The notes beneath the pieces are model-generated. The model was given only the letters and a program-made list of their open reading frames with translations, was not told the DNA's origin and ran no database searches. Shown here piece by piece: positions 1-8,937 of a stretch of 64,000 bases of DNA; the stretch's first letter is position 1; every line of letters begins with the position of its first letter. The position numbers were made by a program, and so were the translations under genes. This DNA is from Flavisolibacter longurius (GTDB taxonomy: Bacteria; Bacteroidota; Bacteroidia; Chitinophagales; Chitinophagaceae), in NCBI GenBank assembly GCA_013327885.1, contig JABUMY010000003.1, positions 1-64,000 on the forward strand, given 5' to 3'.

Positions 1-364
1 GCCGTTTCTTACGTTATAAGCCGATAGATATAATTGCATCAAACAACGTGAAGTGAAAATGAAAGTCGAAAAGAAGGACTGCATACAAAATGAATCAGGC
101 AACCAATAGTGAAAGGCTCTTGTGCGCTGGTTTGGAAAAAGCAGCGGAGCGTTTGCTTTTTCCTTGAACTTTTGGCTCCACCTTTTCGGGAGAGAAAAGG
201 TGGAAAACTACCCAAAGAAAAGGAAGCTTGCAATCGTAAGAATTCCTTAATAAAATTCATTAATCAGAACTACCTTAAGACATTCATCATAGATTTCGAT
301 GAATCTACAAATTCTACCTGCCCCAACTCTTCCCTTTCCAAAGACAGAAGGTATCTTCGTCGCC
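1..364. other. Left-edge region without a supportable gene; carries a dispersed repeat
   Basis: No coding region is supported here. Bases 1-54 are open in one forward frame and end in a stop at 52-54, which could be the last codons of a truncated gene, but the peptide is too short to assign. Bases about 141-215 hold a repeat with a hairpin (CCACCTTTTC / GAAAAGGTGG) that recurs inverted near 31.5 kb. Longer open frames through here run antisense to, or out of frame with, the transporter that follows. Confidence 0.5.
141..215 (+). repeat. Dispersed repeat, copy 1 (hairpin type)
   Basis: The segment begins with AGCGGAGCGTTTG, continues through TTTTGGCTCCACC and contains a hairpin whose arms are CCACCTTTTC and GAAAAGGTGG. 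The same string of landmarks in the same order occurs on the opposite strand at about 31485-31561. The match extends beyond the hairpin on both sides, so this is a repeat family and not a chance palindrome. Function unknown. Confidence 0.7.
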
Positions 365-1234
365 ATGAAAAAGGCCCTGCTGCAATTGCACACTGCTGTT
401 TTCCTTTGGGGATTTACCGGGGTGCTGGGACGGGCCATTACACTCGACTCTACGATGCTGGTATGGTGGCGGCTCCTCATCACCATGCTCTCCCTTTGGG
501 TGCTTTACATCCTTCTCGGCAAGGCCCGAAAAATGGAATGGAAAGGAGCCTTGAAAATCTCTCTCATCGGCACCATCCTGGCCTTGCACTGGGTTTGTTT
601 TTATGCCAGCATCAAACTCGCCAATGTTACCATTGCACTTACCTGTCTTTCTACCACCGCCTTGCTGGCAGCCTTGATCGAACCGCTCATCTTAAAAAAG
701 CGGTTCGATGCCTTCGAGATCTTCTTGGGTCTTTTTGCCATTGCCGGTATTCTTATCATCTACAACACCCATATCCAGTTTTCAACCGGTATTATCATTG
801 GCTTGCTTTCCTCGCTTTTAACCGTGCTGGTTTCGGTGTTGAACAAAGGCATTGTTGACAAGCACAATCCAGAAAACATTACGCTTTACCAACTCACCGG
901 CGGCTTCCTGGGACTAACCATCCTGCTGCCGCTTTTCCAGCTTTTCTTCCCCGAAAAATGGGTGGCTCCCACTGCCTGGGATTGGGTGTGGCTCGTAGTA
1001 TTAAGCTGGCTTTGCACCATTCTTACGTTTTTTCTTTATATCCGTGCTCTTAAAAAAGTGTCGGCATTTACGGTAAATCTCACGCTTACGCTGGAACCGC
1101 TTTATGGCATTATCCTGGCTTTTTTGCTTTACCAGGAGAACAAACTTTTCAGCCAGTGGTTTTATGTGGGCTTTGCCCTGATTGCGCTGGCCGTGGTACT
1201 GCACATGTGGCGCTTGCTGCGACCAGGAAAATAA
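365..1234 (+). CDS. EamA/DMT-family transporter, inner membrane
   Basis: The predicted protein has 289 residues, almost all of it alternating hydrophobic helices, with the ten-helix, two-repeat size usual for EamA (drug/metabolite) exporters. The opening HTAVFLWGFTGVLGR and later PLYGIILAFLLYQE near the end match the start of the first and the end of the second EamA repeat. I chose the ATG at 365; an in-frame ATG at 299 would add 22 polar residues unlike the family. Substrate cannot be predicted; such proteins export amino acids or metabolites. It stands alone, about 120 bases before the next gene on the same strand. Family assignment is firm, function open. Confidence 0.85.
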   Translation: MKKALLQLHTAVFLWGFTGVLGRAITLDSTMLVWWRLLITMLSLWVLYILLGKARKMEWKGALKISLIGTILALHWVCFYASIKLANVTIALTCLSTTALLAALIEPLILKKRFDAFEIFLGLFAIAGILIIYNTHIQFSTGIIIGLLSSLLTVLVSVLNKGIVDKHNPENITLYQLTGGFLGLTILLPLFQLFFPEKWVAPTAWDWVWLVVLSWLCTILTFFLYIRALKKVSAFTVNLTLTLEPLYGIILAFLLYQENKLFSQWFYVGFALIALAVVLHMWRLLRPGK

Positions 1235-1352
1235 CACCATTGCACTGCCTTGCCATGTCGGCCAAAGAAGAATAGCCTTGTCTAAACTCGTGAAGCCCTG
1301 AATGTTAAAGCCCTAATTCTGCTTACTTTTAGGCTTTACAAGTCACCACGAT

Positions 1353-4307
1353 ATGAAAAAATTATTGTTTCTTTTTCTCTTTTTTCCGGCTTGCCTTTTG
1401 GCGCAGAAAAAACCGCTGGATCACTCGGTTTATGATGGCTGGCAAAGCATTTCCGAACGTCTCCTGAGCAACAACGGCAAGTGGGCTGTTTATGTGGTTT
1501 CGCCGCAGGAAGGCGATGCGACCCTTTTTGTGCAATCCACCACAAATGCAAACGAAAAAAAACAGATACCCCGCGGTTACAATGCGCTGATCACCGAAGA
1601 CAGCCGCTACCTTGTTTTTAAGATCAAACCGCATTACAAGGAAACCAGGGATGCCCGCATCAAAAAGAAAAAGCCCGAAGACCTTCCCAAGGATTCTATT
1701 GGCATTTTGGAACTCGGTAAAGATGCCGTGGTGAAAGTGGCGAAAGTGCGTGCCTACAAAGTGCCGGAGAAAGGTGTTGGCTGGGTGGCTTTTCATAAAG
1801 AGCGGGATGCGGCAACCATTCGGCCGGCAGCCCTGCCTACCCAAAAAACAGTTGACAGCCTGCGGGCAAAAGTGGACTCGCTTATGCAACTGGTAGTGCA
1901 ATTGAAAAATACAAAAGCCGGCAATGCCGATGCCACCGATGCCGATGACGATCCTGCTTCTTCTGCTGGAAACAGCACGGGCAGCGATCTTGTACTGCAC
2001 AACCTGTTCACCGGCAAGCAAAGAGTATTTAAGAACGTAAGCGATTTTGCGTTTAGCAAAGGTGGGCAAAAACTGGTATTGCGCCTGGTAAAAGCGCCGC
2101 GAGACAGCAATGGCAAAGCTGCTGCGGCCCTGTACGATACAAAGCGTGATGTGTTGGACACGATCTTAAAAGGCGGCAACGATTTTAAAAGCTTTGCTTT
2201 TTCAGAAGACGGAAATAAGCTGGCTTTTGTTGCCGAACGCGATACGGCAGCCAAGGCCCTGCAAAAATTCTACGGCCTATATTTTTATGGCAACGGCAGC
2301 GACAGCGCCGAACTCCTGCTTGACAAGAACACGCCGGGTATGGAAGTAGGCATGACCGTTAGTGAGAACGGCAACATCAGCTTCAGCAAAAGCGGCAACC
2401 GCTTGTTGTTTGGTGTGGCGCCCATCCAGGCGGCAAAAGACACAACGCTGGTAGATTTTGAGCTGGCAAAGCTGGATGTATGGCATTACAAAGACGACTA
2501 CCTGCAAACGCAGCAGCTCTATAATCTTCAAAACGAATTAAAGCGCAGCTATCTTTCTACGTTCAACTTTACCAAAGGTGAGATCGTGCCCTTGGGTTCT
2601 CCCGGCTTGCCAACGGTGATGGTATCGAGCGAAGGCGACGGCCGCTATTTTGTTGGCACCACCGATACCGGCCGCCGGGTACAGGCCCAGTGGACCGGCA
2701 ACACGGTAAAAGATGTTTATGCTATCAACCCGGTGACGGGTAAAGTAATGTTGGTTAAGAAAGCGCACAATGGTTATGCGTTTCCATCGGCCGCTGGCAA
2801 ATACATTTTATTGTACGACAACAAGCTGAAGCATTATTTTGCCTGGGATGGCAAAGCCCTGCGCAACATCACGGCCACGATCAAAGCACCGTTGTATGAT
2901 GAAGACAATGATGTTCCCGCCGATCCCGGTCCGCATGGTGTGATGGGCTGGCACGAGGACGATGCCGCCGTTTATATTTACGACCGTTACGATGTTTGGA
3001 AAGTGGATCCCAAAGGAGCCACTGCACCGGCACTGCTGACAAAAGGCCGTGCGGCCAAAAACGTGTACCGCATGGTAAGAGTAAGCCGCGAGGAGCGTTT
3101 TATCAAATCCGGTGAGCCTGTTTATTTCCGTGTGTTTGATGAAAAAAATAAGTCTGCAGGTGTCGCCGCACTGGATCTTCAGCAGGCAGCGGAGCCAACG
3201 CTCATTACTCCGTTTGGTGCTTATGCATTCAGCACATTTGTAAAGGCCGACAGTTCCAATGCCTTCCTGTATTCTAAAGAGTCTTACACACAGTCACCAG
3301 ACTTATTTGTAGTTCCGGCAACGGCAGGGCAGGCAAGCAAGGGTTGGCAACTAGCTGGTTATCCTGCTACAAAGCTTTCTTCCCTAAATCCACAACAGGA
3401 AACCTTTAACTGGGGCACTGCTGAATTGTACAAATGGAAAACATTCAACGACAAAGAATCAACGGGTATCTTATATAAACCGGAAAATTTTAATCCAAAG
3501 AAGAAATACCCAATGATCATTTACTTCTACGAGAAACTCAGTGATGGTCTGCACACCTACATTGCACCGTCGCCGACCCCCAGCCGCCTGAATATTTCTT
3601 TTTTTGTAAGCCGCGGCTACCTGGTTTTTGCACCGGATATCAGTTACACAAAAGGGCATCCGGGTAAAGATGCTTACAACTACATTGTAAGCGGTGCACA
3701 GGCACTGGCCAAACTCCCTTGGGTAGATGCAAAGAATATCGGTATCCAGGGACAAAGCTGGGGTGGTTACCAGGTTGCGCACCTTATCACCACTACCAAC
3801 ATGTTTAAAGCGGCATGGGCCGGAGCACCGGTGGTTAACATGTTCAGCGCCTATGGTGGCATCCGCTGGCAAAGTGGATTGAACCGCCAGTTTCAATACG
3901 AAAAAACACAAAGCCGTATTGGCGCCACGCCCTGGGAGCGCCGGGATTTGTATATTGAAAACTCGCCGTTTTTTCACCTGCAAAAAGTAAAAACACCGGT
4001 GGTGATCATGGCTAACGATGCCGATGGTGCCGTTCCCTGGTACCAGGGCATTGAATACTTTACCGCTATGCGCCGCCTGGGCAAACCCGTTTGGATGCTC
4101 AACTACAATGGTGAGGCGCACAACCTGGTGGAAAGAAGAAATCGCAAGGATATCCAGATTCGTGAGCAGCAGTTTTTCGACTGGCTCCTCAAAGGCGAGA
4201 AGCCGGCGAAGTGGATTACTGAAGGTGTACCGGCCGTGAAAAAAGGGAAAGACTGGGGGCTTGAGGTTGATCCCGGTGGTGCTGCCACAAGCGGTATCGA
4301 TAACTAA
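1353..4307 (+). CDS. Secreted S9-family (prolyl oligopeptidase-like) serine peptidase
   Basis: The 984-residue protein begins with a signal peptide (MKKLLFLFLFFPACLLAQ), so it acts in the periplasm or outside the cell. Residues about 30-680 form a beta-propeller-like region with many short strand repeats; the C-terminal ~250 residues are an alpha/beta hydrolase. The nucleophile is Ser802 in GQSWGGYQ; Asp891 in DADGAVPW and His923 in NGEAHNL complete a plausible triad. A Lys/Glu-rich and then Asp/Ala-rich low-complexity stretch lies near residues 170-215. Length is long for S9 but usual for the large Bacteroidota members. It cleaves peptides; specificity is unknown. A strong terminator follows directly. 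Confidence 0.9.
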   Translation: MKKLLFLFLFFPACLLAQKKPLDHSVYDGWQSISERLLSNNGKWAVYVVSPQEGDATLFVQSTTNANEKKQIPRGYNALITEDSRYLVFKIKPHYKETRDARIKKKKPEDLPKDSIGILELGKDAVVKVAKVRAYKVPEKGVGWVAFHKERDAATIRPAALPTQKTVDSLRAKVDSLMQLVVQLKNTKAGNADATDADDDPASSAGNSTGSDLVLHNLFTGKQRVFKNVSDFAFSKGGQKLVLRLVKAPRDSNGKAAAALYDTKRDVLDTILKGGNDFKSFAFSEDGNKLAFVAERDTAAKALQKFYGLYFYGNGSDSAELLLDKNTPGMEVGMTVSENGNISFSKSGNRLLFGVAPIQAAKDTTLVDFELAKLDVWHYKDDYLQTQQLYNLQNELKRSYLSTFNFTKGEIVPLGSPGLPTVMVSSEGDGRYFVGTTDTGRRVQAQWTGNTVKDVYAINPVTGKVMLVKKAHNGYAFPSAAGKYILLYDNKLKHYFAWDGKALRNITATIKAPLYDEDNDVPADPGPHGVMGWHEDDAAVYIYDRYDVWKVDPKGATAPALLTKGRAAKNVYRMVRVSREERFIKSGEPVYFRVFDEKNKSAGVAALDLQQAAEPTLITPFGAYAFSTFVKADSSNAFLYSKESYTQSPDLFVVPATAGQASKGWQLAGYPATKLSSLNPQQETFNWGTAELYKWKTFNDKESTGILYKPENFNPKKKYPMIIYFYEKLSDGLHTYIAPSPTPSRLNISFFVSRGYLVFAPDISYTKGHPGKDAYNYIVSGAQALAKLPWVDAKNIGIQGQSWGGYQVAHLITTTNMFKAAWAGAPVVNMFSAYGGIRWQSGLNRQFQYEKTQSRIGATPWERRDLYIENSPFFHLQKVKTPVVIMANDADGAVPWYQGIEYFTAMRRLGKPVWMLNYNGEAHNLVERRNRKDIQIREQQFFDWLLKGEKPAKWITEGVPAVKKGKDWGLEVDPGGAATSGIDN

Positions 4308-4323
4308 CGTTCAGCAATAGCTG

Positions 4324-4364
4324 AAAACAAAGAGGCCGTTCATTTTGAACGGCCTCTTTGTTTT
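4324..4364. terminator. Bidirectional rho-independent terminator
   Basis: A perfect 19-bp stem (4324-4342 with 4346-4364) and a 3-base loop, with A-rich and T-rich flanks on the two strands. It lies between the S9 peptidase gene and the convergent gene ending at 4422 and can serve both. Confidence 0.9.
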
Positions 4365-4383
4365 TTACGCTGATAGAATAATC

Positions 4384-4411
4384 AATAACCAATAACCAAT
4401 AACCAATAACT
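4384..4411 (-). repeat. Tandem heptad repeat 3' of the 4422-5132 gene
   Basis: Four tandem copies of AATAACC (GGTTATT on the minus strand), the last lacking one base. On the minus strand the array begins about 11 bases after the stop codon of the neighbouring gene. The same heptad appears after the genes ending at 5726, 47662 and 58553. Confidence 0.85.
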
Positions 4412-4421
4412 CTACTCCCTA

Positions 4422-5132
4422 TCAAACCGAAATATACTTCACCAGCGACCGTTTGGCGATGGGCAAAAGGGTTTCCTCCACCGGGAAGCTTAATTCTGTT
4501 GTAATAGAATACACAGCAGGGTTGGGCATCTCTTGCCGGGACCTGATCAGCTCTGTTTTCATGTTCTCGTACGTGTACACCATGCTGCGTTGCAGGGTAT
4601 CAATAAACGCTGTTTTTATGCTCCGGTACCGCTCATCGTGTTTGTCAAAAATGGAAAGACGGTATTGGTAAACCCGTGTTGATTTTGTTTTGCCGGTGCT
4701 TAAAAAAAAGTAGCCTTCCTGCACATCCAGCGGCAGGATACCGATGGGAGCAATGGAAAGGTTCTCTTCTACAAATTCATAGATCTCGGTACCGCTGCTG
4801 ATGGTTGTTTTCATGCGGCCAGCGGCAAAATTGATGATGTCTTCCAGTTCCTGCATCAGTTCATTGTCCTCGATCATCTGTTCGTAAAGACCCTGTAGTT
4901 GCTCGATTTGGATACCGGTAAGTTTTTTCGGGAACTGCTCCTGTAGGTAACGCTTGTTTTCCCGAAAGGCAACGATGTTGTTGTAATGGAAAATCAGATC
5001 GGCCAGTTGCGGGTACAATTTGTTTTCATCAAAATACTGGTTGATGGCCTGCAGGTAAGCCAGCAGTGTATATTTTTTTAGCTCGAAATCAATATACCCT
5101 TCAGCAAACCAGGTCTCGGATAATTTTTTCAT
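4422..5132 (-). CDS. Conserved-looking hypothetical protein, cytoplasmic
   Basis: The 236-residue protein has no signal peptide, lipobox or membrane helix. Its N-terminal half is predicted helical, with many Leu/Gln/Glu and the stretch EQLQGLYEQMIEDNELMQELED near residues 77-98; the C-terminal half has more beta-type sequence, such as YFFLSTGKT and TRVYQYRLSIF. The ATG at 5132 is the first in frame and is followed by a normal start (MKKLSETWF). I do not recognise a named domain; it resembles uncharacterised Bacteroidota proteins of similar length. It is a single gene, convergent with the S9 peptidase and divergent from the phosphatase gene at 5220. Confidence 0.7.
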   Translation of the reverse strand: MKKLSETWFAEGYIDFELKKYTLLAYLQAINQYFDENKLYPQLADLIFHYNNIVAFRENKRYLQEQFPKKLTGIQIEQLQGLYEQMIEDNELMQELEDIINFAAGRMKTTISSGTEIYEFVEENLSIAPIGILPLDVQEGYFFLSTGKTKSTRVYQYRLSIFDKHDERYRSIKTAFIDTLQRSMVYTYENMKTELIRSRQEMPNPAVYSITTELSFPVEETLLPIAKRSLVKYISV

Positions 5133-5219
5133 AGCCCACGATTTTAGAATCCTAATTTAATTATTTCCCAATCAAATGCCAGACCCGTTTATCTTTATTC
5201 CTGTTAATTCAAACAGAAT

Positions 5220-5726
5220 ATGAGCCGGATCTTTTGCTTTGTTGCCCTGCTGGTTTTTGCTTCCTGCAAAACCACCACGTATTATGTTTCGCGTCATGCC
5301 GAAAAAGAAGGTGGCACCAACATGGCCATGACGGCCGACCCGCCGCTTTCCGCCGAAGGCCAAAAGCAGGCAATTGACCTGAAAAATTTTTTGACTGCCA
5401 AAAACATCAAAGCTATTTATTCCACCAATTATGCCCGCACCATTGCAACGGCAGAACCAACACGGCTTCAATATGGTGTAACCCTCAAGACCTACGACCC
5501 GCGCAAGAATGACCAGTTGATCCAGGAATTAAAAGCCATCAGCGACGGCAATGTTTTGGTGGTAGGCCATTCCAATACCGTTGACGACATCGTGAACGGG
5601 TTGATGGGCGTTTCTGAACTCACCGACCTTCCCGAAACAGAATACGGCAGCCTTTTTATTGTTAAGAAAAAGGGCAATAAGTTCAGCTACGAAAAAGTGA
5701 AAGTTCCGCAAACGGAACCTAGGTAG
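5220..5726 (+). CDS. Histidine phosphatase (SixA-like) lipoprotein
   Basis: The 168-residue protein carries a short hydrophobic leader ending in a lipobox (VFASC, Cys16), so it is probably a lipoprotein. The phosphohistidine motif is RHAE (His26 in YYVSRHAEKEGG), and the second catalytic His lies in VVGHSNTVDDI. This is the small single-domain form of the histidine phosphatase superfamily, as in SixA or Ais, which remove phosphate from protein or small-molecule substrates. An envelope location argues against a SixA-like role on a cytoplasmic phosphorelay; substrate unknown. It is a single gene with a repeat-rich 3' region. Confidence 0.85.
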   Translation: MSRIFCFVALLVFASCKTTTYYVSRHAEKEGGTNMAMTADPPLSAEGQKQAIDLKNFLTAKNIKAIYSTNYARTIATAEPTRLQYGVTLKTYDPRKNDQLIQELKAISDGNVLVVGHSNTVDDIVNGLMGVSELTDLPETEYGSLFIVKKKGNKFSYEKVKVPQTEPR

Positions 5727-5733
5727 GAAAGGA

Positions 5734-5785
5734 GGTTAAGGTTAAGGTTAAGGTTAAGGAGGAGTTATTGGTTATTGAATATTGA
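5734..5785 (+). repeat. Tandem hexad and heptad repeats after the phosphatase gene
   Basis: Four exact tandem GGTTAA units (5734-5757) are followed by three TTATTGG-like heptads (5765-5785). The array begins seven bases after the stop codon. The heptad is the reverse complement of the unit at 4384-4411. Confidence 0.85.
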
Positions 5786-5827
5786 AACTGTATAAGGTAA
5801 GGCAGGATACAAATGGCTGCTTTTTCT

Positions 5828-5900
5828 ACTCCGAAGGAGTACCGTGTTTATAGAAAATACGTTAGAATGAAAAACAGGCTCCGAAGGAGCCACGTGTTAC
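5828..5900 (+). repeat. Two copies of a palindromic GAA-loop repeat
   Basis: ACTCC-GAA-GGAGT at 5828-5840 and GGCTCC-GAA-GGAGCC at 5877-5891 share the loop and the downstream string CGTGTT but differ in the stem bases while keeping pairing. This is compensatory change, which suggests selection on the hairpin rather than on the primary sequence. Such short palindromic elements are common between genes in Bacteroidota. Confidence 0.75.
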
Positions 5901-5919
5901 TGTTTCAATTTCTGTTGAA

Positions 5920-5960
5920 CAAAAAGAGCCGCCTGCATACGCAACCGGCTCTTTTTTATT
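5920..5960. terminator. Rho-independent terminator between convergent genes
   Basis: Arms AAAAAGAGCCG and CGGCTCTTTTT form an 11-bp stem around a 14-base loop, followed by a T-run on the plus strand and preceded by an A-run that gives U's on the minus strand. It serves the E2 gene (minus) and probably the phosphatase gene (plus). Confidence 0.8.
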
Positions 5961-5987
5961 TTAATTCAAAGCAACTTCAGACTATTA

Positions 5988-6026
5988 ACTCACGACTCAC
6001 AACTGACTACTCACCACTCACAACTC
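5988..6026 (-). repeat. Heptad repeat of the AGTNNNN family after the E2 gene
   Basis: Read on the minus strand this is a run of GTGAGTT/GTGAGTG-like heptads that starts about a dozen bases after the stop codon of the E2 gene. The same family follows the genes ending at 10359 and 30041. Confidence 0.75.
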
Positions 6027-6037
6027 ACCATCCTGCC

Positions 6038-7414
6038 TCAATACTGCCGGTTGCTGTCAAAATTTTCCAGCTCATTGGCAACGGCTGATAAGAATGTTGC
6101 CCCCAGGCTGCCATCCACAATGCGGTGGTCATAGCTCATTGAAAGGTACATCATGTGCCGGATGGCAATGCTGTCACCCTGCGGCGATTCGATCACCACC
6201 GGCCGCTTTTTAATGGCACCAACCGCCAGGATCGCTACCTGCGGCTGGTTGATAATGGGTGTTCCCATCAGGCTGCCGAATGTACCCACGTTGGTGAGGG
6301 TAAACGTGCCGTCGGCAATGTCTTCCGGCTTTAATTTGTTGTTGCGGGCATTTTCTGCCAGGCCGTTCACCTGCTTAGCCAATCCCACCAAGTTTAACCC
6401 GTCCGCATTTCGAATAACAGGCACAATCAGGTTGCCGCTGGGCAGGGCTGCGGCCATGCCGATGTTGATGTCCTTTTTGACAATAATACGGTTGCCGTCA
6501 ACAGAACTGTTGATCAGCGGGAAGCGTTTGATGCAACGCACAATGGCTTCAATGAACAGCGGCGTGAACGTGATCTTGGTGCCTTCACGTTTTTCAAACT
6601 CTTTTTTCACTTTGTCACGCCACATTACCAGGTTGGTAACGTCTGCTTCCGTAAAAGAGGTTACGTGCGGCGATGTGTGTTTGCTGCGCACCATGTGGTC
6701 GGCAATCAGCTTGCGCATGCGGTCCATTTCAATGATCTCCACATTGCCGGTGTAGTTGGTCAGCTGGTTAGACGGCTGTTCTTCTTTGGCCTCTACGTTG
6801 GCAATCGGGATCACCATGTCCTGGCGGGCGGCCTGCGGTTGTTGCGCTGCCGGTTGCGACTGCGGGCTTGCGGTTGCGTTCCCCGCTTTTTTATCGCTGA
6901 TGTATTGCAGGATGTCTTTTTTCGAAACCCTTCCTTCGGCACCGGTTCCCTGAATATTTTCCAGTTGGCTCATACTTACACCTTCCTGTGCCGCAATGTT
7001 CAGGACCAGCGGTGAGTAAAAACGATTGGCGTTAGGCGTTTGGGGTTGGGTGTTTGGGGTTGGTTGAGCGGCGGGTTGCTGTGCGGTGGGTTGCGGTTGT
7101 GTAACAGTGGTAGCCTGCTGCGCCTGTGACGTTGCCTGTTGTCCATTGCCGGTTGCCGGTCCGCTTCCCTCTCCGCCGGTATTGATGCGGGCAATCACGG
7201 TGCCGATGGGCACCACATCGTTCACATTAAAAAGCAATTCTTCAATCACCCCTTCGGCTGTGGAAGGCACTTCGCTGTCCACTTTGTCGGTGGCAATCTC
7301 CAGCAGCGTTTCATCCATCTTTACCTTGTCGCCAATGCTCTTGTGCCATTTTAAAATCGTGGCTTCCATGATGCTTTCGCCCATCTTAGGCATAACCAAA
7401 TCAACAGTAGGCAT
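6038..7414 (-). CDS. Dihydrolipoamide acyltransferase (E2) of a 2-oxoacid dehydrogenase complex
   Basis: The 458-residue protein has three recognisable parts. Residues 1-77 are a lipoyl domain with the lipoylated Lys44 in ATDKVDSEVP. A peripheral-subunit-binding domain (about 137-175, RFYSPLVLNIAAQEG ... GRVSKKDIL) follows a long Gln/Pro/Thr-rich linker. The catalytic domain runs from about residue 225 to the end, with the active-site motif His430-x3-Asp434-Gly (SYDHRIVDG). It transfers acyl groups from E1-bound thiamine to CoA and forms the core of pyruvate, 2-oxoglutarate or branched-chain complexes. Which complex cannot be told from sequence alone; no E1 or E3 gene is nearby. A second Gln/Ala-rich linker lies at about 178-205. 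Confidence 0.92.
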   Translation of the reverse strand: MPTVDLVMPKMGESIMEATILKWHKSIGDKVKMDETLLEIATDKVDSEVPSTAEGVIEELLFNVNDVVPIGTVIARINTGGEGSGPATGNGQQATSQAQQATTVTQPQPTAQQPAAQPTPNTQPQTPNANRFYSPLVLNIAAQEGVSMSQLENIQGTGAEGRVSKKDILQYISDKKAGNATASPQSQPAAQQPQAARQDMVIPIANVEAKEEQPSNQLTNYTGNVEIIEMDRMRKLIADHMVRSKHTSPHVTSFTEADVTNLVMWRDKVKKEFEKREGTKITFTPLFIEAIVRCIKRFPLINSSVDGNRIIVKKDINIGMAAALPSGNLIVPVIRNADGLNLVGLAKQVNGLAENARNNKLKPEDIADGTFTLTNVGTFGSLMGTPIINQPQVAILAVGAIKKRPVVIESPQGDSIAIRHMMYLSMSYDHRIVDGSLGATFLSAVANELENFDSNRQY

Positions 7415-7651
7415 AAATCAGTTCTCAGTTTTTTAAGTTCAAAGTTCAAAGCTGGCACCCTTTTAAATGGGTGACGTTTGTGTTAAGAGCAACCGGTTTT
7501 TTGTTACCGGCTGCATGGCTACTATTGAACTCCTGTTGCGTCGCACCCTTCAGCGCTTTTATCGCTGCTGAACATTCCGCACCATTCATTACAGTAGCAG
7601 GCAATCGTTTTTAATCAGCGCCAAAAATAAGCAAAGGAGGGTATATGGCTT

Positions 7652-8911
7652 TTAATCTTCGCTTTCCAGCAAAAACAGGCGTAGCAGCAGTAGGGCGTTG
7701 TTTGCCGCCAGTTCAATATTCCGCTTGCGGTCGAAACGAAAATGAACTTTCTGCGCTGTTGCCCTTCCATCTTTGCCGGCAACGGCAATCCACACCGTGC
7801 CCACCGGTTTTTCGGCACTGCCGCCATCGGGACCCATGATGCCCGAAGTGGCAATCGCATAATCGGTTTGCAGCCGTCTGCAAACACCGGCTGCCATCTG
7901 CCGCACCGTTTGTTCACTGACGGCCCCGTGTTCGGCCAGGGTTTTGCTTTCAACACCCAAAACAGCTTCTTTTACGGCATTGGCATAGGCCACCACGCTG
8001 CCTGAAAATACAGCCGATGAACCGGGCAGAGAGGTCAGCAGGTGGGCAATATAACCTCCCGTGCAGCTTTCGGCCGTCGATACGGTGGCGCCCCTTTCTT
8101 TCAGCAAAGCACTGATGATCTCGGGCACCGTTACATCTTCGGCGGCGATCATCCATTCCTTTACCAGCGTTTGCAAAGAAGCAAAAAGATTATTCAATTC
8201 AGTAGCAAGACTTGAACGATCGTTGCCTTTCCCGGTCAGGCGCAACCGTACCATGCCGTAGGCCGGCAGGTAGGCCAGCTTAACGTGGGAGGGAAGTCCA
8301 GCTTCAAACTGCACAAGGCGTTCGGCAATAAAAGATTCACCAATGCCGGCCGTTAACAACGTGCGGTGCTCCAGCGCCGGAACGTTTATGCTGTCCTTCA
8401 GTTTTGGTAGTACACTGTGCAGCATCAGTCCTTTCATTTCGTGGGGTACTCCTGGCAGCGATACATACACCACGCCGTCTTTTTCAAACCACATACCTGG
8501 TGCCGTACCCCGCAGGTTGGGCAGCACGGTGCAGCTCTCCGGAACCTCGGCCTGCTTGGCGTTTCGTTCGATCATGGGCCGGCTAAGCTTTTGAAAGATC
8601 TCCGTTACATTTTTCAATGCTTCTTCGTTGACCACCAGCTTTGTATTGAAGTATTCGCACAAGGTGGGTTTGGTGATGTCATCGGCCGTGGGACCTAGTC
8701 CACCCGTTATGATAATGATGCTGCTTTGGGCCGCTTCCTCCGCAAGGGTTTGTTTGATGGCCGTGCTGTCGTCGGCAATGGCCACACGGCGCCGCACCCA
8801 TACGCCGATCCTGTTCAATTCCTGCGCAATAAAAGCGCTGTTGGTATCAATTGTTTGCCCGATCAGGAGTTCATCGCCGATGGTGATAATAGAAGCATTA
8901 ACGTCGTGCAT
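7652..8911 (-). CDS. cinA: CinA family protein: MoCF domain plus nicotinamide-nucleotide amidase
   Basis: The 419-residue protein has the two domains of full-length CinA. The N-terminal ~170 residues are a molybdopterin-binding-like domain (IITIGDELLIGQTIDTNSAFIA; TGGLGPTADDITKP). The C-terminal ~160 residues are the PncC amidase domain (TVSTAESCTGGYIAHLLTS; ATSGIMGPDGG). The amidase deamidates nicotinamide mononucleotide in pyridine nucleotide recycling; the N-terminal domain is an ADP-ribose pyrophosphatase in some members. The start at 8911 lies only 26 bases from the divergent dacB start. A 237-base gap separates its end from the E2 gene on the same strand, so co-transcription is possible but not clear. 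Confidence 0.93.
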   Translation of the reverse strand: MHDVNASIITIGDELLIGQTIDTNSAFIAQELNRIGVWVRRRVAIADDSTAIKQTLAEEAAQSSIIIITGGLGPTADDITKPTLCEYFNTKLVVNEEALKNVTEIFQKLSRPMIERNAKQAEVPESCTVLPNLRGTAPGMWFEKDGVVYVSLPGVPHEMKGLMLHSVLPKLKDSINVPALEHRTLLTAGIGESFIAERLVQFEAGLPSHVKLAYLPAYGMVRLRLTGKGNDRSSLATELNNLFASLQTLVKEWMIAAEDVTVPEIISALLKERGATVSTAESCTGGYIAHLLTSLPGSSAVFSGSVVAYANAVKEAVLGVESKTLAEHGAVSEQTVRQMAAGVCRRLQTDYAIATSGIMGPDGGSAEKPVGTVWIAVAGKDGRATAQKVHFRFDRKRNIELAANNALLLLRLFLLESED

Positions 8912-8937
8912 ACTACAAATGCCGTTATTTTAGCGCA

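Noticed and set aside
1-54. C-terminal end of a gene cut by the left edge
   Set aside because: Eighteen codons with no recognisable motif; cannot be told from chance.
109-858. Open frame of 249 codons on the plus strand
   Set aside because: It overlaps the EamA transporter in another frame, begins inside a dispersed repeat and shows no protein-like hydrophobic pattern.
1362-2069. Open frame of 235 codons antisense to the S9 peptidase
   Set aside because: Antisense shadow without any motif, promoter or neighbour support.
5813-6088. Short plus-strand open frame across repeats and terminator
   Set aside because: Runs through palindromes, a terminator and into the E2 gene; composition follows the repeats.
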